Part shown: positions 29,940 to 37,858 of the stretch, piece after piece
How the letters are laid out: each line of letters starts with the position of its first letter
Position numbering within the stretch: position 1 is the stretch's first letter
From: Pseudoalteromonas prydzensis
GTDB taxonomy: Bacteria; Pseudomonadota; Gammaproteobacteria; Enterobacterales; Alteromonadaceae
Reading direction: 5' to 3'
DNA: 64,000 nt
NCBI RefSeq assembly: GCF_001661495.1
Contig: NZ_BDDT01000002.1
Coordinates: forward strand, 310,001-374,000
Position numbers and translations under genes: made by a program
The notes under the pieces: model-generated
Told to the model about the DNA's origin: nothing
Database searches by the model: none
Seen by the model: the letters and a program-made list of their open reading frames with translations, nothing else

Positions 29940-30839
29940 ATGCGTATTAGTAGCCACCAATTCCACTTAAATTCGATTAAAAATATTCAACATAACACCG
30001 CGCAGTTTAATCAGGCATCGGTGCAACTATCCACTAATGAGCGTATTGCAAAACCTTCTGATGATCCGCTTGGGGCTGTGATGTTATTAAAGTTAGAAAG
30101 TGAAATAGAGTCATTGTCGCAATATAAAAAAAATATGGATGCGGTGAATTTTTCCCTTGGACAACAAGAAGTTCAGTTAACCGGTATTGTTAATCAAAGT
30201 TATTCATTACAAGAGCTAATTACAACAGCTGCTGATGGCTCTATGGGCACTGAACAAATACAAGCACTTGGCCAAGAGATGCGGGTGATTTTTCAAGGCA
30301 TGGTGGATTTAATGAATGCTCAAGACGGTGAAGGACGCTATTTATTTTCTGGCAGCGAAACTAGCAATAAACCATTTACCGTCGATGCGACAGGTAATTA
30401 CGGCTATAACGGTGATAGCCGCGTGCGAGAAGTTGCAGTGTCGTCTGATTCAAGTGTGCTTACCAATATTTTAGGCGCTGACTTAGACCCCAACGCGAAC
30501 TTTTTAAACGCCATGCAAGATTACATATCGTTAGTATCTAACCCGCCAGCGGCAGGGGTTGGTGATGAGTCTCGAGCTATGCTTGATAATTTATCTGATT
30601 ATTTGGGTCATATTACCAGTCAAATTACCATTATTGGTGGCACCATGGCCTCGTTAGATTCATTAGCAACCAGCAATCAAGATATCAGTACTTTTACAAC
30701 AAATCTGCGCGAAGACATTAGCGCTGTCGATTACCCCGAAGCCTACATTAATATGAATGAATCAATGGCAGCATATGAATCATCAATGCGAGTGTATGCC
30801 AATGTTACCCAGCTTTCATTGTTCTCATACATTAAATAG
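29940..30839 (+). CDS. flgL: Lateral hook-associated protein 3 FlgL
   Basis: A 299-residue junction protein with flagellin-like ends: LSTNERIAKPSDDPLGAVMLLKLESEIESLSQY near the N-terminus and SMAAYESSMRVYANVTQLSLFSYIK at the C-terminus. It connects FlgK to the filament. Its position after flgK is canonical. Confidence 0.94.
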   Translation: MRISSHQFHLNSIKNIQHNTAQFNQASVQLSTNERIAKPSDDPLGAVMLLKLESEIESLSQYKKNMDAVNFSLGQQEVQLTGIVNQSYSLQELITTAADGSMGTEQIQALGQEMRVIFQGMVDLMNAQDGEGRYLFSGSETSNKPFTVDATGNYGYNGDSRVREVAVSSDSSVLTNILGADLDPNANFLNAMQDYISLVSNPPAAGVGDESRAMLDNLSDYLGHITSQITIIGGTMASLDSLATSNQDISTFTTNLREDISAVDYPEAYINMNESMAAYESSMRVYANVTQLSLFSYIK

Positions 30840-30865
30840 TCAGTGTTTTAAAGGAATAGCCAATT

Positions 30866-31894
30866 ATGCTTGTTCAAAGTAGCGAAAAGCCCACTCAGGT
30901 TGAATCAATAAAAACAACCAGTACCACTGCGCATACACAGTTGGGTAAAGTCGCAACGAATGATGATAGCCAAGCAAAAAGTTATCCTCCAGAGCAAGGT
31001 CAAGTAGCCATTTTGTCTCGTTGGGCTAAAAAAGGGCAATTAAGCCAAGCGTTAGCTCAAGTTGAGCATCGGGAAGTGACAATAAAGCAAATATATTCGA
31101 GCTTAGAAAAGTTGGCAAAACAACTAAAAAGCATGTCAAATACAGATGCAATTTCGCCGCTTAACAGCCACAGTATGTCGCAGCAAATAACGCAATTACA
31201 ACAGCAAGCTAAAGCACCAAACTCGGGCTTAAATTCGCAGCTAAAAATGGCGCAAGCAAATAGTCAAGAGGTGCGGCAACTCAATAGCAAGGTGGATTTA
31301 ATTTCCGAGCGTCCGCATGATGAAAATGTGCAGTTATTGCTTGGCCGCAGCGGCAAGGCTGTGCACATTAAACTACCTGCAGAGCAAAGTGAAGCGCAAA
31401 ACCTAAATACAGTCATCGCTGCATTTGCTAAACACAACATTAAGGTTGAGGTGAATCGTCAGAATCGCTTGGTTTTTAGTGCTTCTGCAGAGCACAGTGA
31501 CTTACTTAAAGAAGCGTGGGTAATGACAGGACAAGGAGTGCGAGTTGCTGCGGGAAATCCTATTTCACTGCAATTGAGTGAGCTAGACAGCCCTTTAGAT
31601 CAATTGGCTGACTCGGTAAAAAAACAACAAGATGTTGCTGCGCATTTAGAGTTTATCAAGCAAGCGCAGCGGCAGTTAAAAGTGAATTTACTGCAAATCC
31701 AAGCACAGCACCGTGAACTTTCAGCACAATTGCAACAAATTGAAAAAAACACCGTTCAGGCTGACTCGCAACAGATCAGTTTATTGAGCCTATCAGTGAA
31801 AGAAAAAATGATGACACCAAATGTTGATAATGTTGCCGTCATCACAGCTCAAGCAAATATGACACGCAATATGGTGAAGTATGCACTTACTTAA
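30866..31894 (+). CDS. Unrecognised flagellar-operon protein in the LafW position
   Basis: A 342-residue protein I cannot assign by sequence. No signal peptide or transmembrane segment. Residues about 1-145 are Gln/Ser/Lys-rich and probably disordered or coiled coil. A compact middle region (about 154-240, from VQLLLGRSGKAVHIKLP to QGVRVAAGNPISLQL) looks folded. Residues about 250-300 are coiled coil (QAQRQLKVNLLQIQAQHRELSAQLQQIEKN), and the end (AQANMTRNMVKYAL) is amphipathic. In the E. coli Flag-2 locus a gene named lafW, a proposed hook-associated protein, sits between flgL and lafA; this gene has the same place. AAAGGA precedes its start. An exported junction or assembly protein is the best guess. 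Confidence 0.75.
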   Translation: MLVQSSEKPTQVESIKTTSTTAHTQLGKVATNDDSQAKSYPPEQGQVAILSRWAKKGQLSQALAQVEHREVTIKQIYSSLEKLAKQLKSMSNTDAISPLNSHSMSQQITQLQQQAKAPNSGLNSQLKMAQANSQEVRQLNSKVDLISERPHDENVQLLLGRSGKAVHIKLPAEQSEAQNLNTVIAAFAKHNIKVEVNRQNRLVFSASAEHSDLLKEAWVMTGQGVRVAAGNPISLQLSELDSPLDQLADSVKKQQDVAAHLEFIKQAQRQLKVNLLQIQAQHRELSAQLQQIEKNTVQADSQQISLLSLSVKEKMMTPNVDNVAVITAQANMTRNMVKYALT

Positions 31895-31928
31895 CCCTGC
31901 GATTCTTATTTTAATCCCCCCCCGTAAT

Positions 31929-31950
31929 CGCGACTTTATCTCGCGTTTTT
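31929..31950 (+). terminator. Short terminator between flgL/LafW-position gene and lafA
   Basis: The arms CGCGA (31929-31933) and TCGCG (31941-31945) are followed by TTTTT. The 5-bp GC stem is modest but the T run and position before the lafA promoter fit a terminator of the flgB-L operon. Confidence 0.65.
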
Positions 31951-31992
31951 AGTTGTTGAAACAAAGATTAATAAAAAAATAAAAATAAAATT

Positions 31993-32019
31993 TTAGTTTT
32001 TCAAATTGATGGTCGCTCT
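31993..32019 (+). promoter_or_regulatory. Candidate sigma-28 (LafS) promoter for lafA
   Basis: TTAGTTT (31993-31999), 12 bases, then GTCGCTCT (32012-32019), about 47 bases before the lafA start. The -10 block and the four bases before it recur upstream of flgM. The match to the E. coli sigma-28 -10 (GCCGATAA) is partial. Confidence 0.5.
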
Positions 32020-32065
32020 TAGTTAATGAAAGTTAAATAAATAAAAATTCACAGGAGAATTTAAA

Positions 32066-32905
32066 ATGGCTTTATCAATTCAATCAAACATGGCTTCACT
32101 TTCAATCCAAAATCAACTTAATAGCAGTAATAGCGACTTATCTGTTGCACTTGAGCGTTTAGGTTCAGGTTTTCGCATCAACTCAGCAAAAGACGATGCT
32201 GCTGGCCTACAAATCGCTACACGCTTAAATGCACAGGTTCGTGGTCAAGAAGCCGGTCTTTATAACGGTAATAACGCAATGTCTATGATGCAAACCGCTG
32301 AAGGCGCGTTTGAAGAAATGACAAACATTGCATACCGCATGAAAGAACTTGCAACACAAGGTGCCAGTGACACTAACGGTGCAGGTGAGTGGACCGCGCA
32401 AAGTGCAGAGTACACAGCCCTTGCTTCTGAGCTTACTAATATTATGGATAACACCTCTTTTGGTGACGGCACAACACTACTGAATGCCACTGGCAAATTT
32501 GGTGCCGGTCAAGTTGACTTCCAAGTAGGCGCAAGTGCGGCTGAAACGCTAGGTGTTGATATCTCAACTGAGCTTGGCAACGTAACTACAGCAATTGGTA
32601 ATGCTGCGGCATTTACTGATGTTGCAACGTCACAGGCTCAAATTGCTTTTGTTGACACCATCATTAATGAAATTGGTACAGCGCGTTCAGGTCTAGGTGC
32701 AACAATGAATCGCCTTGACCACACCATGAACAACGTAACAAACATGAAAGAAAACACACAAGCATCTGCAGGCCAATTAATGGATGCTGATTTTGCCAAA
32801 GAAACGTCAAATATGACTAAGCAACAGCTACTAATGAACTCAGGTATCTCAGTTCTGAGCACTGCGAATAGCACAACGCAAATGATTGGTTCTTTACTTC
32901 GTTAA
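32066..32905 (+). CDS. lafA: Lateral flagellin LafA
   Basis: A 279-residue filament subunit, a compact flagellin with only the D0/D1 core and a small variable centre. N-terminal SIQSNMASLSIQNQLNSSNSDLSVALERLGSGFRINSAKDDAAGLQIATRL and C-terminal TKQQLLMNSGISVLSTANSTTQMIGSLL are diagnostic. Only one flagellin gene is present. AGGAGA lies at the right distance before the start. Codon use is noticeably more regular than in neighbours, fitting high expression. Confidence 0.97.
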   Translation: MALSIQSNMASLSIQNQLNSSNSDLSVALERLGSGFRINSAKDDAAGLQIATRLNAQVRGQEAGLYNGNNAMSMMQTAEGAFEEMTNIAYRMKELATQGASDTNGAGEWTAQSAEYTALASELTNIMDNTSFGDGTTLLNATGKFGAGQVDFQVGASAAETLGVDISTELGNVTTAIGNAAAFTDVATSQAQIAFVDTIINEIGTARSGLGATMNRLDHTMNNVTNMKENTQASAGQLMDADFAKETSNMTKQQLLMNSGISVLSTANSTTQMIGSLLR

Positions 32906-32944
32906 TCAGTCATTCTTAAAAGCATCGCGTTGCGATGCTTTACA

Positions 32945-32980
32945 ATAACGAAAGCATTTTTTGTAAAGTGCTTTCGTTAT
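32945..32980 (+). terminator. Long hairpin between lafA and fliD
   Basis: The arms ATAACGAAAGCA (32945-32956) and TGCTTTCGTTAT (32969-32980) pair perfectly over 12 bp. Just upstream, AAGCATCGC / GCGATGCTT (32921-32939) forms a second stem. Neither has a strong T run after it, so they may partly terminate or protect the abundant lafA mRNA, lowering fliD expression relative to flagellin. Confidence 0.6.
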
Positions 32981-32999
32981 CGTTTACAGGAGCATTCAT

Positions 33000-34292
33000 A
33001 TGTCATCAGCGCTAAGTATCGATCCGGCTAACCTAGCGAGTCAATATACGCAAATTGAACGACAGGCTAAAGACCAGATATTATCGACACAATACAAAAA
33101 ATATAATAATCAAATAAAAGCTTTTACGGATTTAAAAACTAACTTATCCAATTTCTTTGATGCCCTTGATGATTATCAAAATCCTGAGAATGGATTATTG
33201 AGCAACACAGCCGCGGTGAGTAATGACGCTGCTATGTCTATTACCACTTCGGCAGATGCAGTGAGCGGTGATTATGATATTTTTGTTGAGCAAACTGCCC
33301 AAGCACACCAAATTGCACTGAGTTTTGACCCAACACAGCCGTTGGCAACTGATGGCGAATTTGGTGTAAGTTTGGGCGCAGATAGCTTCTCTGTTGATCT
33401 AACCAGTTTAGCTGCGGGCGCAACCCTTAATGACTTTGCAAGTGCAATTAACAACCATGTTGATAACACGGGTGTCAAAGCCACGGTAATGCGTTCGGGT
33501 ACAGAAACGTTTTTAGTTTTAACAAGTGATGAAACCGGGGCTGCGAACACGGTTGCAACTACATTCACCCCAGGCACTGATGCCAATGGAGCTAACATTA
33601 CTAACGCCATTGCGACACAGCAAGAGTTAACCAGCGCTCAAGATGCGATTGTTAAACTCGGTGCCAACTCAAATATAACGGTGACATCGGCCAGTAATCA
33701 GCTCGATGATGTGATTGATGGTGTCACTATTAATTTAACTCAAGCGCAGCAAGCCGGTGATACACCAATACATGTCTCTATCGCCCAAGACAATAAAGAA
33801 AGCGTAGAGAATATTCAGCAGTTTATAGACAAATTTAATACCTTGCTTAGCTCTATCACAGGCAATGATGCCTTGAAAAGAGATGTAATGGCGTCTGGAA
33901 TAGGGCGTTCATTGCGTAATGACTTTCAAGGGGAGTTTGCAGGGCAAACATTGTTTTCCGTTGGTATTGAGTTTGATCGTTATGGCAAGCTCAGCGTTGA
34001 TACCACTAAGCTAGAAGATGCCATTGCGAATCAGCCAGAGCAATTAACGCAAATGTTAACGGGCCCCGATGGCCTCATGGCAAAGCTTGAGCAACGCGTT
34101 GAGCCATACACAAAAAGTTATGGCTTGATCAATGACAAAAAGAACACTTTGCAAGCAAGTTTAAATTTAGTGGTTGATAAGCAACAGCGTCATGAATACT
34201 CAATGGAGCAAGTTTATAACCGTTACTTATCACAGTTTACTCAGATGCAAATTACGATTTCGAAATTAGAGTCATCAATGGGGCAATTTTAA
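33000..34292 (+). CDS. fliD: Lateral filament cap protein FliD
   Basis: A 430-residue HAP2 cap protein. N-terminal region (SALSIDPANLASQYTQIERQAKDQ) and the C-terminal coiled coil (LVVDKQQRHEYSMEQVYNRYLSQFTQMQITISKLESSMGQF) are FliD-like. The middle region carries the flagellin hook-IN motifs. AGGAG precedes the start. Its stop overlaps fliS. Confidence 0.94.
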   Translation: MSSALSIDPANLASQYTQIERQAKDQILSTQYKKYNNQIKAFTDLKTNLSNFFDALDDYQNPENGLLSNTAAVSNDAAMSITTSADAVSGDYDIFVEQTAQAHQIALSFDPTQPLATDGEFGVSLGADSFSVDLTSLAAGATLNDFASAINNHVDNTGVKATVMRSGTETFLVLTSDETGAANTVATTFTPGTDANGANITNAIATQQELTSAQDAIVKLGANSNITVTSASNQLDDVIDGVTINLTQAQQAGDTPIHVSIAQDNKESVENIQQFIDKFNTLLSSITGNDALKRDVMASGIGRSLRNDFQGEFAGQTLFSVGIEFDRYGKLSVDTTKLEDAIANQPEQLTQMLTGPDGLMAKLEQRVEPYTKSYGLINDKKNTLQASLNLVVDKQQRHEYSMEQVYNRYLSQFTQMQITISKLESSMGQF

Positions 34293-34696
34293 TGGGGATG
34301 AATATGTTTGATCTAAATGATGGTTTCTCAGCTTATAAAAGCACCTCCGTCGAAGGGCGGGCAGCGGGTGCGGATATTCATAAATTAGTGTTGATGTTAT
34401 TTGATGGTTTTTTAGATGAACTAGAACGTGTTGCTGGGCATATTCAGCAGCAGCGTTTTGATAAAAAAGCTGACAGTATTGAAAAAATGATGCGGATTTT
34501 AGGTGGCTTAGAAGCATCACTAGACACAGAAAAAGGCGGTGAAGTGGTCGTGAATATGCAGCAACTTTATGATTATTGTGGCAGTACTTTAATGACCGCG
34601 AGTTTAAAAAATGATTTAACAGCCTTAGCTTCTGTGCGGGAAGTGATGCAAAACTTACAGCAAGGGTGGGCTGGGCTTGGTAGTCAAGCAGCATAA
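34292..34696 (+). CDS. fliS: Lateral flagellin export chaperone FliS
   Basis: A 134-residue helical chaperone that keeps LafA unpolymerised before export. It contains YKSTSVEGRAAGADIHKLVLMLFDGFLDEL and the YDYCGSTLMTASLKND region typical of FliS. The ATG at 34292 overlaps the fliD stop; the ATG at 34304 preceded by GGGG is an alternative start. A strong terminator follows. Confidence 0.93.
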   Translation: MGMNMFDLNDGFSAYKSTSVEGRAAGADIHKLVLMLFDGFLDELERVAGHIQQQRFDKKADSIEKMMRILGGLEASLDTEKGGEVVVNMQQLYDYCGSTLMTASLKNDLTALASVREVMQNLQQGWAGLGSQAA

Positions 34697-34719
34697 AAGG
34701 GTTTTTCGTTCTGGAACCA

Positions 34720-34750
34720 AAGCCAGCTGTAGCAACAGCTGGCTTTTTTA
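34720..34750 (+). terminator. Intrinsic terminator after fliS
   Basis: A perfect 10-bp stem (AGCCAGCTGT / ACAGCTGGCT) with loop AGCA, followed by a run of T. It closes the lafA-fliD-fliS unit. Confidence 0.93.
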
Positions 34751-34802
34751 TTTTTATATAACTCTATGAAATTGTTTTGATTATTATGTGACCAAGCGGT
34801 TT

Positions 34803-34829
34803 TTAGTTTACTTCCCACACTTCCGATAA
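34803..34829 (+). promoter_or_regulatory. Candidate sigma-28 promoter upstream of fliT-like gene
   Basis: TTAGTTT (34803-34809), 12 bases, TCCGATAA (34822-34829). The -10 matches the E. coli sigma-28 GCCGATAA at 7 of 8 positions, and the spacing equals that of the lafA candidate. Confidence 0.5.
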
Positions 34830-34830
34830 G

Positions 34831-34847
34831 CGGAAGTATAACTTCCG
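34831..34847. promoter_or_regulatory. Candidate LafK enhancer site (copy 2)
   Basis: The 17-mer CGGAAGTATAACTTCCG is an inverted repeat with a further TTCCG half-site 5 bases before it. It differs from the copy at 21679 at only two positions, both in the spacer. It lies 53-70 bases upstream of a sigma-54-type promoter. Confidence 0.55.
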
Positions 34848-34897
34848 TTCTTGATTTTAAATTTAGTTGTTTTCTTTAAATATCAATAGCTTGTATT

Positions 34898-34914
34898 TTG
34901 GAATGCTTTTTGCT
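34898..34914 (+). promoter_or_regulatory. Candidate sigma-54 promoter for the fliT-like/fliK/fliL/lafS/lafTU operon
   Basis: TTGGAATGCTTTTTGCTG has GG (34900-34901) and GC (34912-34913) exactly ten bases apart, and the -12 block TTGC is perfect. It would drive a long operon that includes lafS, linking LafK to the late sigma factor. Confidence 0.6.
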
Positions 34915-34979
34915 GGTTAAGCTGGTGTTAATGCAGTTTTGAATCGTTCGTTACTGCTCGTTTAAAAGAAATAGTCGTG

Positions 34980-35291
34980 ATGAATAAACAACAAACAGAA
35001 CAAAAAATTCAGACCTTGTTGCAAGCTATGTCTAGCGCCATTGAAAAACAGCAATGGCAGAATATTCGTCATGTCGATCAAGAGCTTGTACTAATAATAG
35101 CAGAAGCCAAAGTGGCCCCTTGGTACCCAGCTTGGCAACCAAAAATGCAACAGCTAAAGTCGCAATATCAACATTTTCTTGCTGTGTTAAATGCGCAACA
35201 AGATGACTTGCATGGAAAAATGAAACAGCACCAACGTGACCGCGATGGCATTATCGCTTATCAGCAGCTTGTTGGAGGAAATCAGTTATGA
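34980..35291 (+). CDS. FliT-like (LafD) flagellar protein
   Basis: A 103-residue protein, short and helical, in the place where lateral systems have lafD/fliT. Similarity to FliT is only in size, charge pattern and a conserved-looking aromatic segment (APWYPAWQPKMQQLKSQYQHFLAVL). FliT is a chaperone for the FliD cap. The ATG at 34980 was chosen over the GTG just before; the ribosome binding site is weak. It overlaps the next gene (ATGA). Confidence 0.7.
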   Translation: MNKQQTEQKIQTLLQAMSSAIEKQQWQNIRHVDQELVLIIAEAKVAPWYPAWQPKMQQLKSQYQHFLAVLNAQQDDLHGKMKQHQRDRDGIIAYQQLVGGNQL

Positions 35292-36655
35292 AAGGGCTCC
35301 CGCTTTCTCAGTTAGTCACGACTGAAATGACAGCAAAGTCAACAGTGTCAGTAAATTTTTCTCAAGCGCCCTTGCTACCATTTGATTTAATCGCACACGA
35401 TCAATCGCCACAATCGTCAATCATTGGCGGTGATTTTTTAAGTGAACAAGAAGACGTTATAGCGTTTGTTATGCCACCACTTAGCCATGATAAAGCGCTG
35501 AAAGCGGATGTTTTAGCTAATAACTCCGAACAGCAAGAGGTAAGCGTCCATGTTGCTGCCAGCATTAATGTATCACCTGCAATAGCACAATTTACCTCTG
35601 CTGCAAGACAAAAAGCAACATTAACAACTGCAACCGATAATAACCTTAATAACACGTACTCAACTAACAGCAAAGCGCTAACAGCACAAACTCAAGTCTC
35701 AACCAAATTGGCAGCCTCCCTCTGGATGTTAAATGCTGTCAATTTAGCCGGCGAAGGAACGCGGGCGCTTTATTCAATCGCCCAGCCTGAACAAAAACTC
35801 GAACAACAACGAGTTGATGCTACATCAGTGTATCAAGATATGCTAACTGGGCAGCATCAAACTAGCTTGCTGGCGATGGTGCATTCACAACAAAGTCCAC
35901 CAATTCATCATCAAGACGTTAATATAGAACCAAGCATCGCATCAACACAAGGCATGCTAAAGCTAGCTAAGGCGGATATTACAATAGCTAGGCAAGCAAA
36001 TGAAACTGGTTCAGACTATTCACACGTGCATATAGCTAAAAGCAATGTACCTCAGCAGCAAATCGATATAAGTAAAGAGATAGACCCCAAAAATAACTCT
36101 GTACATACCCCACTGCAAAATAAAGATAAACCAACGATACAACCAGTTATTAGCAATTTAAATGAAGTTAATCGTGGGGTACAGGCTCATTCTGTGCCTG
36201 TCATTGAGCATACTCAAATGATACAGCAATGGCGAACAGAGACATTGTCTGGCAACCAGAGTGAGTGGGGGCAAAGGCTGTTAAATGTGTTGCACGACAA
36301 GGTTAATTTACAAATAGGGCAGCAGGTCCAGCGGGCGCAGATCCGTCTTGATCCCCCTAACCTCGGTAGTATCGATATTAGTATCAGTATTGAAGCTGAA
36401 AAAACCACAGTGCATATCGTAGCGAGTAACCCGCAAATACGGGAGGCCATGCAACAAACATTAGAGCAATTAAGGCAATCACTCGTCAGTTCAGAGCAAT
36501 CGGCTGTTGCTGTTGATATCAGTGATAAACATGAGCAACAGCAACAATCACAACACTTTACACATGAGCAACAGATCAAAACCAATCAGCTTAATGAGGC
36601 AGCTGAACAAATTACCTCTAAACATCAGCAAGACTGGTTGAATAGGTTGATATAA
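35288..36655 (+). CDS. fliK: Lateral hook-length control protein FliK (LafE)
   Basis: A 455-residue protein with a long, low-complexity Gln/Ser/Thr-rich N-terminal region (about 1-315) and a FliK C-terminal substrate-switch domain (about 330-405: VQRAQIRLDPPNLGSIDISISIEAEKTTVHIVASNPQIREAMQQTLEQLRQSL). Such architecture is typical: the N-terminal part measures hook length and the C-terminal part contacts FlhB. Confidence 0.92.
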   Translation: MKGLPLSQLVTTEMTAKSTVSVNFSQAPLLPFDLIAHDQSPQSSIIGGDFLSEQEDVIAFVMPPLSHDKALKADVLANNSEQQEVSVHVAASINVSPAIAQFTSAARQKATLTTATDNNLNNTYSTNSKALTAQTQVSTKLAASLWMLNAVNLAGEGTRALYSIAQPEQKLEQQRVDATSVYQDMLTGQHQTSLLAMVHSQQSPPIHHQDVNIEPSIASTQGMLKLAKADITIARQANETGSDYSHVHIAKSNVPQQQIDISKEIDPKNNSVHTPLQNKDKPTIQPVISNLNEVNRGVQAHSVPVIEHTQMIQQWRTETLSGNQSEWGQRLLNVLHDKVNLQIGQQVQRAQIRLDPPNLGSIDISISIEAEKTTVHIVASNPQIREAMQQTLEQLRQSLVSSEQSAVAVDISDKHEQQQQSQHFTHEQQIKTNQLNEAAEQITSKHQQDWLNRLI

Positions 36656-36658
36656 AGA

Positions 36659-37111
36659 ATGGGAGTTAATACCTTGAAAAAATTACAGTTAGCAGTCATC
36701 GCCTTGGTGTTATTAGCACTAGGATACTTCGCAGCAAGTTATTTTCAGCAACCACAGGCCCAGCAAGCACCGGCAAAGCTAATTGACAAACCAGATGTTA
36801 AGTATATGGCAATGGAGCGTTTCATTATTAGTGTTGCAGATGATGAATATGCTCGTTATCTCGTACTGGACCTAAGTTTAGGTTTTGCACCTACATTACA
36901 AAATGAAATGGATGCTGAAACCTTTATGCCAGTATTGCGCAATGTTTTAGTGAAAAATTTTGCCAATATGGACCATGGGTCAGTGCGTAACACGTTTACT
37001 GATGTTGATAAGGTTCAGCTCAATTTACGCTCTCAATTTAATACTGTATTAGCAAGTAAATCATCTCTTGAGCTTGCTGACGTATTGATAACTAATGTTT
37101 TCATTCAATAG
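36659..37111 (+). CDS. fliL: Lateral flagellar FliL (LafF)
   Basis: A 150-residue single-pass inner membrane protein; the transmembrane helix is about residues 11-28 (LAVIALVLLALGYFAASYF) and the periplasmic part contains MERFIISVADDEYARYLVLDLSLGF. It surrounds stators and helps high-load motility. A TTG start at 36674 with GGGAG before it is an alternative to the ATG at 36659. Confidence 0.9.
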   Translation: MGVNTLKKLQLAVIALVLLALGYFAASYFQQPQAQQAPAKLIDKPDVKYMAMERFIISVADDEYARYLVLDLSLGFAPTLQNEMDAETFMPVLRNVLVKNFANMDHGSVRNTFTDVDKVQLNLRSQFNTVLASKSSLELADVLITNVFIQ

Positions 37112-37120
37112 AGAACGCCC

Positions 37121-37843
37121 ATGTTAGTAGAACAACAATGGCCCAATGCTGATGCAGCGCAGACTAGCTTATTGAGTGGGGCTGTAGAAAGTGAATTACT
37201 AGAACGTTATGCCTATTTAGTAAAACGTGCTGCAGCACATATGCGTACCCAATTAGGTGTTGTTGTTGATATGGATGATATTCAGCAAATTGGATTAGTG
37301 GCGCTATTGTCATCCATTCGTCGCTATGGTCGAAACGTGGATGAGCAGTTTGCGGCCTTTGCATTTAAGCGCATCCGTGGCGCTATGCTTGATGAATTTC
37401 GTCGTATTGACTGGCGTGGTCGTCAGCTAAGACAGCAATCACACCAACTGCGCGATGCAACTCGTAAATTATTGAAACAGCTAGGTCGTGAGCCGAGTGA
37501 CAGTGAGTTATGCCAAGAGCTAAACATTGATTTAACGCAGTTATTAAAGCTTCATTATGCTAGCCAAGCTGAAGCCATTGATAGCTTAGAAGGACTGCTT
37601 GGCGGCACAGAACAGTTCAGCGATGCAGGCCGTCAATTATCTAATACTGAAACTGCACTGATGTTGCAAAAAGTGCTGGCTACATTGCCGGAACGCAATA
37701 AATTATTGCTGCATCTTTATTACAGCCACGAAATGAATATGAAAGAAATCGCGCTCGCATTGGATTTAACCGAAGCGCGTGTGTGTCAGCTACATAAACA
37801 AGCGTTAGACGCATTAACACGCAAATTACAACAAAGTGAATAA
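37121..37843 (+). CDS. lafS: Lateral flagellar sigma-28 factor LafS (FliA family)
   Basis: A 240-residue sigma factor with region 2 (RYAYLVKRAAAHMRTQLGVVVDMDDIQQIGLVALLSSIRRYG), FAFKRIRGAMLDEFRRIDW, region 3 (KLLKQLGREPSDSELCQELNI) and region 4 (LPERNKLLLHLYYSHEMNMKEIALALDLTEARVCQLHKQALDAL). It matches E. coli FliA (239 residues) throughout. It should transcribe lafA, flgM and stator genes and be held by FlgM until hook completion. Confidence 0.96.
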   Translation: MLVEQQWPNADAAQTSLLSGAVESELLERYAYLVKRAAAHMRTQLGVVVDMDDIQQIGLVALLSSIRRYGRNVDEQFAAFAFKRIRGAMLDEFRRIDWRGRQLRQQSHQLRDATRKLLKQLGREPSDSELCQELNIDLTQLLKLHYASQAEAIDSLEGLLGGTEQFSDAGRQLSNTETALMLQKVLATLPERNKLLLHLYYSHEMNMKEIALALDLTEARVCQLHKQALDALTRKLQQSE

Positions 37844-37858
37844 CCGGGAAAAACAATC

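Noticed and set aside
31916..31923. Run of eight C before lafA as a phase-variation tract
   Set aside because: It lies upstream of the terminator and promoter, outside any coding or core promoter element, so a switching role is not supported.
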